From positions 368 through 64,367 of the forward strand of contig NZ_QHKS01000017.1 in NCBI RefSeq assembly GCF_003353175.1: a stretch of 64,000 nucleotides of DNA, written 5' to 3'. The stretch comes from Paraburkholderia lacunae. Lineage in GTDB: Bacteria > Pseudomonadota > Gammaproteobacteria > Burkholderiales > Burkholderiaceae. Shown here in pieces: positions 9,796 to 19,474 of the stretch (its first letter is position 1; every line of letters starts with the position of its first letter). Below the pieces are notes generated by a model, which did no database searches, was not told where the DNA came from, and worked only from the letters and a program-made list of their open reading frames with translations. The translations under genes were made by a program, and so were the position numbers.

Positions 9796-11586
9796 ATGTA
9801 TCAATACACCGAATTCGACAAGGCCTTCGTGCGCAGCCGCGCTGCGCAGTTCCGCGATCAGCTCGAGCGCTGGCAGGCCGGCAGGCTGGACGAGGACTCA
9901 TTCCGTCCGCTGCGCCTGCAGAACGGTTGGTATGTGCAACGCCACGCGCCGATGCTGCGCGTCGCCGTGCCATACGGTGAACTGTCGGCCGCGCAGCTGC
10001 GCGTGCTGGCGCGCATCGCGCGCGAATACGATGCGCCCGAAGCGGATGTGTACGAGCTCGCGTCTGCGACCCAGCTCAAGCTGGGCACGTTGAACCTGCC
10101 GACGCATTACGCGCACTTCACCACCCGCACGAACGTACAGTTCAACTGGATTCCGCTGTCGAAAGCAGCCGACGTGATGGACCTGCTGGCAAGCGTCGAT
10201 ATGCACGGTATCCAGACGAGCGGGAACTGCATTCGCAACATCTCGTGTGATGAACGCGCGGGTGTGGCGCCCGACGAAATCGCCGACCCGCGTCCTTTCG
10301 CCGAAATCATGCGGCAATGGACGACATTGCATCCCGAGTTCGCGTTTCTGCCACGCAAATTCAAGATCGCGATAACGGGGGCCATCGACGATCGCGCGGC
10401 CACCGATTGGCACGATGTCGGCTTGCGACTGCTGTCGAACGAACATGGTGATCTGGGCTTTTGTATCTCCGTAGGCGGCGGCATGGGGCGCACGCCGATG
10501 ACCGCGACGGTGCTGCGCAAGTTCCTGCCGTGGCAGCACATCATGAACTACATCGAGGCGGTGGTACGCGTGTATAACCGCTATGGACGGCGCGACAACA
10601 AGTACAAGGCGCGAATCAAGATCCTCGTCAAGGCCGAGGGACAACGCTACATCGACGACGTCGAAGCGGAGTTCCTCGCGATCGTCGAAGAGGATGGCGG
10701 GCCTCATACGATTCCGCAATCGGAGCTCGATCGCGTGCGAGCGTCGTTCGTGCCGCCGCAGCGACGCGCGAGAACCGCGCACAACCCGCAAGCCTCTGTT
10801 GCCGCGCTGAACGCGATGGCTGCGCAACATCCAATGTTCGCGCGCTGGCTGCAGCGCAACGTCGCGTCGCACAAAGATCCGTCGATGCGTATCGTCACGC
10901 TCTCGTTCAAACGTTTGAACCAGGCGCCGGGCGATGCGTCGGCAAACCAGCTCGATCTCGTCGCCGATCTCGTCGACCGCTTTTCCGCGGGTGAAGCGCG
11001 CGTCACCCATACGCAGAATGTGGTGCTGCCGTGGGTGCATGTCGACGATCTGTTCGATCTCTGGCAGGCGGCCCGCAGCGCGGGTCTCGCGAGCGCGAAC
11101 GTGCATCTGCTGACCGACATGATCGCGTGCCCCGGCGGCGACTTCTGCGCACTCGCCAACGCCCGTTCGATTCCCATTGCCGAGGCCATGACGGAGCGCT
11201 ATCAGGATCTCGACGAATTGCACGACATCGGCGAAATCAACCTGCACATCAGCGGCTGCATCAACTCGTGCGGCCATCATCACAGCGGTCATATCGGCAT
11301 TCTCGGCGTCGACAAGGACGGACAAGAGTGGTACCAGATCACGCTCGGCGGCGCGGACGGTTCCAATGCAAGCGGCGCTGCGCGCGCGGGGAAGGTGATC
11401 GGGCCGTCGTTTTCGGCGGCGGAAGTGCCGGACGTCGTGGAGGCGCTTATCGCCACCTATCGCGACGCGCGATGCGATGTGGAAGGACGAACGGAACGGT
11501 TCACCGAAACCGTCCAGCGTATCGGACTGGGTCCGTTCAAGTCGGCGGCCGACGAAGTCCGCGTCAAAGTGGAGGATCTCGCATGA
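9796..11586 (+). CDS. cysI: Sulfite/nitrite reductase haemoprotein (CysI-like)
   Basis: A 596-residue cytoplasmic sirohaem/4Fe-4S reductase, the catalytic subunit for reduction of sulfite to sulfide in assimilation. Two ferredoxin-like nitrite/sulfite reductase repeats are visible (RPLRLQNGWYVQR and, in the second half, FSAGEARVTHTQN). The cluster and sirohaem ligands are the four Cys in CPGGDFC and, about 50 residues later, CINSC. The start MYQYTEFD is typical of the beta-proteobacterial family. Its stop overlaps the start of the DUF934 gene by 4 bases, the usual pairing for this enzyme. The rest of the cys operon (cysH, cysDN) is not here, so it may be a second, stand-alone copy; nitrite as substrate cannot be excluded. 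Confidence 0.9.
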   Translation: MYQYTEFDKAFVRSRAAQFRDQLERWQAGRLDEDSFRPLRLQNGWYVQRHAPMLRVAVPYGELSAAQLRVLARIAREYDAPEADVYELASATQLKLGTLNLPTHYAHFTTRTNVQFNWIPLSKAADVMDLLASVDMHGIQTSGNCIRNISCDERAGVAPDEIADPRPFAEIMRQWTTLHPEFAFLPRKFKIAITGAIDDRAATDWHDVGLRLLSNEHGDLGFCISVGGGMGRTPMTATVLRKFLPWQHIMNYIEAVVRVYNRYGRRDNKYKARIKILVKAEGQRYIDDVEAEFLAIVEEDGGPHTIPQSELDRVRASFVPPQRRARTAHNPQASVAALNAMAAQHPMFARWLQRNVASHKDPSMRIVTLSFKRLNQAPGDASANQLDLVADLVDRFSAGEARVTHTQNVVLPWVHVDDLFDLWQAARSAGLASANVHLLTDMIACPGGDFCALANARSIPIAEAMTERYQDLDELHDIGEINLHISGCINSCGHHHSGHIGILGVDKDGQEWYQITLGGADGSNASGAARAGKVIGPSFSAAEVPDVVEALIATYRDARCDVEGRTERFTETVQRIGLGPFKSAADEVRVKVEDLA

Positions 11587-11960
11587 AAACGGAGCGCATC
11601 CGGCTTCTGACGATGCCCGAGCACCAGGCAGAGAGCGCACTGCGCGTGCTCAAACTCGCTAACGACGAAGACCCGTTGTCGTTGAAAGACACGATAGATG
11701 GCATCGACCGCATCGAGCTCGAGTTTCCGCAATTCACCGATGGCCGCGCGTATAGCCAGGCGTATCTGCTGCGTCGCCGGCTCGGTTTCAAAGGCGATTT
11801 GCGCGCAACCGGTGACGTGCTCGTCGACCAGTTGCTCCAGATGGAGCGCACGGGCTTTTCGAGCGCGGTGTTGAACAAGGGCCTCGATCCAGCGGACGCG
11901 CGCAAGCAGTTTGATCGATTCCCTGCGTTTTATCAGCGCGATCTGGCGCATCGCGTGTAA
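11583..11960 (+). CDS. DUF934 family protein, partner of sulfite reductase
   Basis: A 125-residue soluble protein of the DUF934 family, regularly found directly after cysI in beta-proteobacteria and thought to take part in sulfite reduction, possibly in electron transfer. Recognisable pieces are the central FPQFTDGRAYSQAYLLRRRLGFKGDLRATGDVL segment (key residues F-T-D-G-R, R-R-LG) and the closing FPAFYQRDLAHRV. The ATG overlaps the cysI stop (ATGA), which implies translational coupling. Its biochemical role is not established. Confidence 0.88.
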   Translation: MKTERIRLLTMPEHQAESALRVLKLANDEDPLSLKDTIDGIDRIELEFPQFTDGRAYSQAYLLRRRLGFKGDLRATGDVLVDQLLQMERTGFSSAVLNKGLDPADARKQFDRFPAFYQRDLAHRV

Positions 11961-12014
11961 AGAGGGGGCACTCGTTTTCAGTGCAATAAGTGACGGTAGC
12001 GCATTAACTGTGAT

Positions 12015-13453
12015 TCACGAGTGCCGGGCGTTACCGAGCTGTATTGCCTGCTGCACGAGTTCGGCGAGGACACGCATTGCGCGATCGATTTCTGCGCTCC
12101 ATGGATGCCCGAAGTTGAGCCGCACACAGTTTCTGAACGCCCGGGTCACCGAGAAAATTGGCCCCGGCGCGAGGCTGAAACCCTGTTCGATCGCCAGCCT
12201 GTGCAGTTCCAACGCGTCGATCTCGTCGGGGAATTCGAGCCACACGAAATAACCGCCTGCCGGCAACGTCCAGCGAACGCTGGGCGGCATCCAGCGCCGC
12301 GTTGCGCATCCATCGCGTCGCGCTGCGCGCGCAACGCGGCGCGCAGCTTGCGCAGGTGCTTGTCATAGCCACCGTGCTGCAGATAGTCCGCGATGCCCGC
12401 TTGCTCGGGAATGCTCGCCGAAAGCGTCGTCATCAGTTTGAGCCGCTGCACCTTGTCCGTGAATCCGCCGGCGGCCGCCCAGCCGATTCTGTAACCGGGC
12501 GCGAGTGTCTTCGAGAAAGAACAGCAGTGCATCACGAGCCCTTTCTTGTCGAATGCAATCGCAGGCAATGGATAATCTGCCTGAAAATGCAGTTCGCCGT
12601 AGATGTCGTCCTCGATTAACGGCACGTCACGTTGCGCGAGCAATTCGACTAGCGCCTTCTTCTTCTCCAGCGACAGCGTTGCGCCAGTAGGGTTCTGATA
12701 GTTCGTCATGAACCAACAGGCGCGGATCGGATGCCTGTCCAAAGCTTGCGCGAGCGCGTCGAGGTCGAGGCCAGTCAGCGGATCGACGGGGATTTCGACG
12801 GCACGCAAGTCGAGCCGTTCGATCGCCTGCAGCGCCGCATAGAAACCCGGCGACTCCACCGCGACCACATCGCCTGGCCGCGTCACTGCCATCAGACACA
12901 GGTTCAATGCCTCCAGCGCGCCGTTGGTCACGACGATTTCGTCCATTGACTGCGAAAGGCCCATGCCAAGATAGCGAAGCGCAATCTGCTGACGCAGCGC
13001 CTCATTGCCGGGCGGCAAATCGACCACCGTGCTCCACGGACTGATGAGCCGGGCCGATTGTGCAAGCGACTTTGCAAGCCGTGGCAGCGGAAAGAGCAAT
13101 GGCGACGGAAACGCCGAGCCGAGTGGCACGACGCCCGGATGTTTGGCGGCTTCAAGAACGCTGAAGACCAGTTCGCTGATATCGACCTTCGCGGAGTCGG
13201 CAAGCGTGCGTGCCGGTCCCGGCATCCGTTCGCCCGACACCGCCGCGCCCCGCGCAACGTAGTAACCGGAGCGCTCCTGCGCGCGAATGAGGCCCCACTC
13301 TTCAAGCAGATAGTACGCACGAAACACGGTGGACTGGCTGACACCATGCTGCACGATGAGCTGACGCAGCGAGGGCATGCGCGCACCGACGGCAAGGCTG
13401 CCCGAGCGTATTTCTGCCGCCATCGCGTTGGCGAGTGCTTCGTATCGTGTCAT
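12015..13453 (-). pseudogene. MocR/GntR-type PLP-dependent regulator, frameshifted near its 3' end
   Basis: The first 385 or so residues are a normal MocR regulator: GntR winged helix (residues 1-70, MPSLRQLIVQHGVSQSTVFRAY) and a type I aminotransferase fold with the PLP lysine in CSFSKTLAPGYRIGW. Near 12290-12313 the frame breaks: the true C-terminus (MPPSVRWTLPAGGYFVWLEFPD onward, to the stop at 12015) continues in another frame. The spacing against the family is exactly one base short, so a single-base deletion (or a sequencing error) explains it. As read, the protein ends at 12146 with about 50 aberrant residues. It converges on cysI-DUF934. Confidence 0.75.
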
Positions 13454-13650
13454 CGAACGTCCGTCGTTCCGGCGCGCAGGAGTGCGCCTGAGCCTTTCAT
13501 ATTAGCGGTGACCACACTGTGTAATGAACGCCTGATTCGGCGCATCGACACGAAGACGATGACGGCAGCCGTCGCGGCGGCGATGAACGCGCTTGACGTG
13601 TTGGCTGACGGACGGTGCGTGCTCGCGCTTCGCGTGCCTCCGTCCGCTGC

Positions 13651-15783
13651 TCACGCCACCGTTCGCTCGTCCATTTCGCGCACTTGTCGGTCCGCGACGC
13701 ACTCCACGAGCCGCACTATGCGCAGGACGATTTCGTGCATGCGTGTACCAGGCAGGAAAAATTCTGCGACACCCAGCGCTTTCAGCACACCCGTGCTTTC
13801 CGCTTGAACGTTCCCGCCAAGCACAACGGGCATCGCGGCGCGACACGCGCGCAGTTCATGCATCAGTTGCGATGTCAACTCGACATGTGCGCCTGCGAGC
13901 GACGACACGCCGATCATGTCGACGTCGTTCGCCAACGCGCGCTCCGCAACTTCCGCAGGCGAGATGAAGAGCTCGTTGGACACGACGTCGAAGCCCGCAT
14001 CGATCAACGCGGCAGCCACCGCTTGCGCGCCGCGATCGTGGCCGTCCTGTCCGAGCTTCGTGATCATCACGCGGGGCTTGCGTCCCAGCGTCGATGTCAA
14101 CCTGTCGACCTGTTCGCAGGCAGCCTTCCACATTGCATCCGATGAAAGCGCTTCCTCATAGATGCCGGCGCTCGCATGAAAACCGATCGCATGACGCGGC
14201 CACACGGCTTCGAGCGCGCGCGTGCATTCACCGACTGTCGCGCGCGCACGCATGCAGCAGATCGTCAACGCGAGCAGGTTGCCTGTGCCCTCGCGCGCGG
14301 CCGTTTCAAGCGCGCTCAACGCACGCGCCACATGCTCCGCATTGCGCCGCAGTTTGACCTCTGCGATGCGACGGACCTGGTGGCCGCGCACCTGTTTTCC
14401 GTCCAGCTCGAAACATGCGAGCGCTTCGTCCGCATCGCCATGAACGAACGCGTTGACGCCCACCACGATTCGTTGCCCGCTATCGATTTCCGCCTGCAGC
14501 GTCACAGCCGATTCGTGAATGCGTTCGCGAATCCATCCCGAGCGGATCGATTGCACGACGCCGCCGCACGCGTCGATCTCGCCAATCAGCGAACGGACGC
14601 GCGCTGCGATATCGGCCGTCAACGCTTCCATCATGTACGAACCGGCCCACGGATCGACGACGTCGCACAGTCCCATTTCGTGCTGAAGCATGAGTTGCGT
14701 GTCGCGAGCGAGGCGCGACGAGGATGCCGAAGGCAAGGCCAGCGCTTCGTCATGGGCGTTCGTATGCAGCGACTGCGTGCCGCCGAATACGGCCGCCAGC
14801 GCTTCGACGGTGGTGCGCACGACGTTGTTCGACGGCTTCTGCGCGGTCAGCGACCAGCCGGACGTCTGGCAATGCATCCGGAGCGCGCGCGCTTTGTCGG
14901 ATGTCGCTCCGCACTGGGCTGCAAGTTCCGACCACACGAGACGCGCCGCACGCAGCTTCGCCACCTCGACATAGAAATCCGTGCCGACGCCGAAGAAGAA
15001 GCTCATGCGCTCACAGGCGTCGTCGGCACTCATTGAGCGCTCGCCAAGCGTTTCGACGTAAGTGCGCGCGTTGGCCATCGTCAGCGCCAGTTCGAGCACG
15101 GGATCGGCGCCGGCCTCCTGAAAGTGATAGCCGGACACCGATAGCGCGTTAAAGCGCGGAGCATGCCGCGCAAGATAGTCGACCACATCGGCGGCGATTC
15201 GCAACGACGGTTCAGGCGCGAAGATGCAGGTGTTGCGCACGATGAACTCTTTGAGAATGTCGTTCTGAATCGTGCCGGTCAGTTGCGCCGCGTCCACGTC
15301 GCGCTCGTCGGCCGCGACAATAAAGGCGGCCAGCACCGGCAGCACCGCGCCGTTCATCGTCATCGATACCGACGTCCGGTCGAGCGGAATGCCCGCGAAA
15401 AGGCGCGCCATATCTTCGACTGTATCGATCGCGACCCCGGCCAACCCGACATCGGCGCTCGCGCGCGGATCGTCCGAATCGTAGCCGCGCTGGGTCGGCA
15501 GATCGAATGCAACGGACAAACCCTGCGCCCCTTCCTCGAGCGCGGTGCGAAACGCGAGGTTCGAATCAGCGGCTTCCGCGTAGCCTGCGTATTGTCGAAT
15601 CGTCCACGGCTTCGCCGTGTACATCGACGCGTACGGACCGCGCACGAACGGCGCAGCGCCAGGCATACTGTTCAGATGCGCAACGTTGGCGAGGTCGGAG
15701 GCGGTATAAAGCGTCTTCAGCGGCACGGCGCGTCGCCGGGACCGCACTCGCATCGGCGCCTCGCGTTTGACGGCGGATCTCAT
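13651..15783 (-). CDS. Methylmalonyl-CoA mutase-like B12-dependent acyl-CoA mutase
   Basis: A 710-residue single-chain mutase. The TIM-barrel part (about 30-550) has the family core RGPYASMYTAKPWTIRQYAG, TGTIQNDILKEF and the SGYHFQEAGA segment; the C-terminal domain (about 570-700) holds the cobalamin motif D580-G-H582-D-R-G585. The active-site Tyr and Arg positions of true methylmalonyl-CoA mutase seem kept, whereas isobutyryl-CoA mutases change them; the usual VRNTY is VRNTC here. It is the last gene of the Nit1C operon, with its ATG overlapping the stop of the LnmK-like gene (ATGA). No MeaB-type chaperone is present. It probably serves the product of this operon rather than propionate catabolism, which is inference. 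Confidence 0.85.
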   Translation of the reverse strand: MRSAVKREAPMRVRSRRRAVPLKTLYTASDLANVAHLNSMPGAAPFVRGPYASMYTAKPWTIRQYAGYAEAADSNLAFRTALEEGAQGLSVAFDLPTQRGYDSDDPRASADVGLAGVAIDTVEDMARLFAGIPLDRTSVSMTMNGAVLPVLAAFIVAADERDVDAAQLTGTIQNDILKEFIVRNTCIFAPEPSLRIAADVVDYLARHAPRFNALSVSGYHFQEAGADPVLELALTMANARTYVETLGERSMSADDACERMSFFFGVGTDFYVEVAKLRAARLVWSELAAQCGATSDKARALRMHCQTSGWSLTAQKPSNNVVRTTVEALAAVFGGTQSLHTNAHDEALALPSASSSRLARDTQLMLQHEMGLCDVVDPWAGSYMMEALTADIAARVRSLIGEIDACGGVVQSIRSGWIRERIHESAVTLQAEIDSGQRIVVGVNAFVHGDADEALACFELDGKQVRGHQVRRIAEVKLRRNAEHVARALSALETAAREGTGNLLALTICCMRARATVGECTRALEAVWPRHAIGFHASAGIYEEALSSDAMWKAACEQVDRLTSTLGRKPRVMITKLGQDGHDRGAQAVAAALIDAGFDVVSNELFISPAEVAERALANDVDMIGVSSLAGAHVELTSQLMHELRACRAAMPVVLGGNVQAESTGVLKALGVAEFFLPGTRMHEIVLRIVRLVECVADRQVREMDERTVA

Positions 15784-16604
15784 CGCTGTCTCCAGTGTTT
15801 TTCCGTGACGACGTCGGCGATCTTCAGGTTGTCGCTGCCGCGTCGCACTTCACTCCAATGCGTGATGCCCTGCCCGCTTTCGCGCTCGCCGACGACCTGC
15901 ACGCTCAATGCGTCGCCGACATTGACGTTGCCATAGAAGTGTAGCGACCGGCTCGCGATCACCGGCGGCTCCGCAAACCGGTGCCGTTGCCATTCGGCGC
16001 GATCGACGAACGACTGGAAGCTCGCGAAGTAGAGAAAGTCCGCGCCATTGAAGTCATTGTTCGGGCATGGAAGAAACTGGGCGACCTCGTGCACGCCAGG
16101 CGCAAGGCCTTCGCACGATGCCCAGTCTCCTGCCCTCAGGCGCTTGCCCGTTTGCGTCATGGCAAGCGCTTCGTCGGGCGTCGGACTGACCGCACCCGCA
16201 AGCGCGGCAAGCGTTGCGCGCGCGACCGAGCGATTGTTGCGCGCTTCTCCGCGCGTGACGAACGTCGACGACATCGACACCTCCGCGATCGACGCGTCGC
16301 CACGCACGATGCGGTGTGTGCTGAAGTGCCGGACCGGGCCGGTCCTGCATAACGCGGTGTGAATCTCGAAGTCGTCGTTCTCGCGAACGGCATCGAAACC
16401 GTGCGCCCGCAGGCGGATCGCGGTGAAGGCGGCATACGAGCGGCCGCCGTTGTCGTCGCTGAAATCAGGCGTGGCTCGCCCTGTGTGCGCGGCCAGCGCC
16501 TCCCAATGGCGATGCCCGCATTCCTTCAGCAGCCAGTTCTCCGACAGGCCGGTGAAGCTCAGTTGCGGCATGCCGGCGCGATAGCGTCCAGTCGTGTTCT
16601 GCAT
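15780..16604 (-). CDS. LnmK/Pnap_2097-family biosynthesis protein
   Basis: A protein of about 274 residues matching the Pnap_2097 family, related to the double hot-dog enzyme LnmK of leinamycin synthesis, which takes methylmalonyl-CoA, decarboxylates it and loads propionyl on an acyl carrier protein. Recognisable pieces are MPQLSFTGLSENWLLKECGHRHW near the start (key G-L-S-E, K-E-C-G) and FNGADFLYFASFQSFVDRAEW. The start is uncertain: ATG at 16604 or at 16571, neither with a strong ribosome site. It sits between the flavoprotein and the mutase genes and overlaps the latter by 4 bases. Pairing with a methylmalonyl-type mutase supports a methylmalonyl-derived acyl substrate; this is inference. 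Confidence 0.75.
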   Translation of the reverse strand: MQNTTGRYRAGMPQLSFTGLSENWLLKECGHRHWEALAAHTGRATPDFSDDNGGRSYAAFTAIRLRAHGFDAVRENDDFEIHTALCRTGPVRHFSTHRIVRGDASIAEVSMSSTFVTRGEARNNRSVARATLAALAGAVSPTPDEALAMTQTGKRLRAGDWASCEGLAPGVHEVAQFLPCPNNDFNGADFLYFASFQSFVDRAEWQRHRFAEPPVIASRSLHFYGNVNVGDALSVQVVGERESGQGITHWSEVRRGSDNLKIADVVTEKHWRQR

Positions 16605-16617
16605 AGGCTTCGGCCGG

Positions 16618-17916
16618 TCAAGCCGCGAGACTGTCGGTTGCCGGGACGGACGCATCGAGCGACGCACGGATCGCGTCGACGACATAAGCCGCGTCACGCG
16701 CAACGCCCGAGAAGCGCCCCGAACCCCACGTATGAAGCCACGGCAAGCCGATGAAATACAGTCCCGCTTGCGGCGTGATGCCCCGCGTGTGCGCCGGGTA
16801 GCCGCGTCCATTGAACACGGGCGCATCGATCCAGCTGAAGTCCGGCGTGAAGCCAATGCACCAGATGATCGACGTGATGCCGCTCGCCGCCAGATCGAAC
16901 GACGTGCGCTCGCCGTCAGGCCGCCATACCGGCTCATAGGCCGCTTCGCGCGGCGCGTCGATGCCCTGCCTGTCGATGAACGCATCGATGCTCGCGTTGA
17001 TACGGTTGTAGGTATCGTCCGCGCTATCCAGGTTCTCGATCAGGTTCGGCGAGAACTGCAGGCGGCCGTCGCGCAGATCCTCGAGCCGGCCATACAGTTC
17101 CATGCCTTCGAGCGCGAAACGCCGCAGATCGATATCGCGTCCGCCATCGCGGCCTGTCACGTAATGGTTCGTGTTGTCGCGCACGCCTTCGCGCAACGGA
17201 TGCTGCTCGACCGGCATGTCGTAGTAGTGCATGTCGGCGAGCCAGTCGACCACGTCGCGCCCGCGATAGAAACGCGCGCAGCGCGGGGCCTCGCCGACCG
17301 CGAGGTACACCTTGCGCCCGCCCAGATGCAGATCTTCGGCGATCTGCGCACCCGACTGCCCCGAGCCGACGACGAGCACCGCACCGTCCGGCAAGACCTC
17401 AGGATTGCGATATTGCGAAGACTGTATCTGCAAGATCCCGGCGGGCAGACGCTCGGCCATGCGCGGCACGATCGGTGTGTGATAACCGCCCGAAGCCACG
17501 ACGACGCGATCCGCAGTGAACTCCCCATTCGACGTCGAAACGTTGTAGCGTCCATCGACGTCGCGCTTCATGCGTTTGACCTCGGTGTGCTCGAGCACTG
17601 GCGCATCGACCATCGCAATGAAGCCATCCAGATACGCGATGATCTGATCCTTCTTCATGAAGCCATGCGGGTCGTCGCCACGATACGGGTAGCCGGGCAG
17701 CGCGCATTGCCAGTTCGGCGTGACGAGACAGAATGCGTCCCAGCGTTGCGAACGCCAGGTGTGCGTGACCGAATGCTTCTCGAGAACGAGATGATCGATG
17801 CCGGCCTCTTTCAGGTAGTAGCTGATGGACAGGCCAGCCTGGCCGCCACCGGCGACGATGACCGTGTAGTGACGATTCGCATGGGCCGCTTGAGGGCTAA
17901 CGGTTGTGTTCGACAT
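16618..17916 (-). CDS. MSMEG_0569-family flavin-dependent oxidoreductase
   Basis: A 432-residue FAD/NADPH enzyme of the flavin monooxygenase group. Two dinucleotide-binding glycine motifs are visible: VIVAGGGQAGLSISYYL (near residue 20) and VLVVGSGQSGAQIAEDL (near 180). It is a standard member of the Nit1C cluster and probably N- or C-hydroxylates an intermediate; the substrate is unknown. The start at 17916 is chosen because AGGCAGGAAAG precedes it and the glycine motif then falls at the expected distance. It follows the MSMEG_0570-like gene after 78 bases. Confidence 0.88.
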   Translation of the reverse strand: MSNTTVSPQAAHANRHYTVIVAGGGQAGLSISYYLKEAGIDHLVLEKHSVTHTWRSQRWDAFCLVTPNWQCALPGYPYRGDDPHGFMKKDQIIAYLDGFIAMVDAPVLEHTEVKRMKRDVDGRYNVSTSNGEFTADRVVVASGGYHTPIVPRMAERLPAGILQIQSSQYRNPEVLPDGAVLVVGSGQSGAQIAEDLHLGGRKVYLAVGEAPRCARFYRGRDVVDWLADMHYYDMPVEQHPLREGVRDNTNHYVTGRDGGRDIDLRRFALEGMELYGRLEDLRDGRLQFSPNLIENLDSADDTYNRINASIDAFIDRQGIDAPREAAYEPVWRPDGERTSFDLAASGITSIIWCIGFTPDFSWIDAPVFNGRGYPAHTRGITPQAGLYFIGLPWLHTWGSGRFSGVARDAAYVVDAIRASLDASVPATDSLAA

Positions 17917-17994
17917 GGTTCTTTCCTGCCTTCCGTATGAATGTTCCTGCGCCCGCTGCAATCGCTTTGTCAATGGGCGCGCCGCATTCAGGTT

Positions 17995-18279
17995 TCACAA
18001 AAGTTCGACGACCTTCACGACCGCCAGCGGGTCCGACGAAAAGCCCTCGGCCTGCTGCTCGATCTGCGCGAGCTGATCCATGGCGGCGGAACAGGCGAAG
18101 CCGTATTTCTCGCGCACGCGCTCGGAGCCGATATGCAAAGCCTCGCGCGAGCGTTCGACAAACTCGCTCAACGCGTAGCTCTCGCCCGCGGCAAGGAACT
18201 CGCCGACTACCGTCGACGGCGAATAGCAGTTGGCTTCGGTGCCATCGGGCCACTGGACCCTGAAGTGCATGACTGGCAT
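17995..18279 (-). CDS. MSMEG_0570-family nitrogen-starvation response protein
   Basis: A 94-residue small protein, start MPVMHFRVQWPDG, matching the MSMEG_0570 family that occurs only within Nit1C clusters. It has no recognisable catalytic motif; the charged amphipathic C-terminal half suggests a small carrier or accessory protein. AAGGA precedes the ATG at 18279. It lies 25 bases after the glycosyltransferase gene in the operon. Its function is unknown. Confidence 0.85.
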   Translation of the reverse strand: MPVMHFRVQWPDGTEANCYSPSTVVGEFLAAGESYALSEFVERSREALHIGSERVREKYGFACSAAMDQLAQIEQQAEGFSSDPLAVVKVVELL

Positions 18280-18304
18280 GACATATCCTTGATGAGTGAT
18301 TTTT

Positions 18305-19474
18305 TCAGACGGGAGTGAATTGCAGTTGCCGCCGGTACAACGCGATGTGACGACGGGCGCTCGCGGTCCAACTGAAGCGCAGCAACAACTCAGGCACCGC
18401 GTGGGTGAAATCGACGCCGCCGCGCGCATTGAGCGAACGGCGCAGCGCGCTGGCGATGCTGTGCGCGTCGTGAGGCTGCGCCCAGCAGCAGACGCGTTCA
18501 TCGAGGTACTCGATAAACGGCGCGATCCGCGAAACGACAACCGGCGTGCCCGACGCCAGTGCTTCCAGCACGACCAGCCCGAAACCCTCGCGCAACGAAA
18601 CCATCGATACGACATCCGCGCGGCGAAAGAGCGCGGGCATGACGTCGTCGTCGAGCGGGCCGGTGACGACGATCGGACACCCCGCGCCAATTGCAAGATT
18701 CAGCGCCGAAGCGCGCTCAAAAAAACGCCGGCTATAGGCGTCGTGATCCAGAAGACTCGCGCCTCCCGCCACGACGAGTTGCGCATCGGCATGTGTCTGC
18801 CTGAGCAACGCGAACGCTTCGAGCAGTTGCAGCGTGTTCTTGCGTTCCTCGATGCCGCCGACTGCCAGAACGACAGGCGCGCCGACAATGCCGAATCTTG
18901 CGAGCGGCGCCGTGTCGGAGTTGTCACGTTTCACCGTGAAGCGCTTTAAATCGACGCCATTCGTCACGGTCACCGCGATCACGCCGAAGTCGCGCTGCAT
19001 CCGGCACGTCCACGCATCGCTGACACAATAAACGGCGTCAGCATCCGCATACGCGCGCCGCTGCCATTCAACGAGGCGCGGCACGGTAAAGTCGTCGAGA
19101 TGGTGGACCGTTCGCACGAACCCGCGTATCGCGCCTTCATGCCGAAGCTCGGCGAGTGCGTTGCCGCTGATGCTGTCCTGCGCGTGGAGAACGTCGAAGC
19201 TCGCCGGATCGTTGGCCAGCAATGCGGCCTTTAACGCGTCGATACGCGTCTGCACCATCGATACTGTGTCGCTCGCGTTCGCAGCGACGTGAGCGAGCAC
19301 GATCCGGCACGGCGACGCCCGGAACATCGCGGCCCCGCCGACCGACGGCGCAAAGATCGTCACGCGATGCCCTGCGTCATACAACGCGCGCGCGAGTTCG
19401 AGCGTGTGCACGACGCCGCCGCGCGGGTTCACCGAATGCGTGAGGAGCGCGATTCGAAAGGGACGTGCCTTCAT
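18305..19474 (-). CDS. MSMEG_0565-family glycosyltransferase (GT4-like)
   Basis: A 389-residue GT-B fold glycosyltransferase. The N-terminal domain begins RIALLTHSVNPRGGVVHTLELA, the donor domain carries the family-4 pattern ...REGFGLVVLEALASGTPVVVS (E-x7-E motif). It would transfer a sugar from a nucleotide donor to the small-molecule or protein product of this operon. The ATG overlaps the stop of the AIR-synthase-like gene (ATGA). Its constant presence in Nit1C clusters points to a glycosylated product; the acceptor is unknown. Confidence 0.88.
   Translation of the reverse strand: MKARPFRIALLTHSVNPRGGVVHTLELARALYDAGHRVTIFAPSVGGAAMFRASPCRIVLAHVAANASDTVSMVQTRIDALKAALLANDPASFDVLHAQDSISGNALAELRHEGAIRGFVRTVHHLDDFTVPRLVEWQRRAYADADAVYCVSDAWTCRMQRDFGVIAVTVTNGVDLKRFTVKRDNSDTAPLARFGIVGAPVVLAVGGIEERKNTLQLLEAFALLRQTHADAQLVVAGGASLLDHDAYSRRFFERASALNLAIGAGCPIVVTGPLDDDVMPALFRRADVVSMVSLREGFGLVVLEALASGTPVVVSRIAPFIEYLDERVCCWAQPHDAHSIASALRRSLNARGGVDFTHAVPELLLRFSWTASARRHIALYRRQLQFTPV

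Noticed and set aside
9437..10093. Plus-strand frame spanning the gap before cysI
   Set aside because: The second half overlaps cysI in another frame, and the first half overlaps the end of the BoxR-like gene. No family match.
9898..11640. 580-codon frame antisense to cysI
   Set aside because: Shadow of cysI; no motif.
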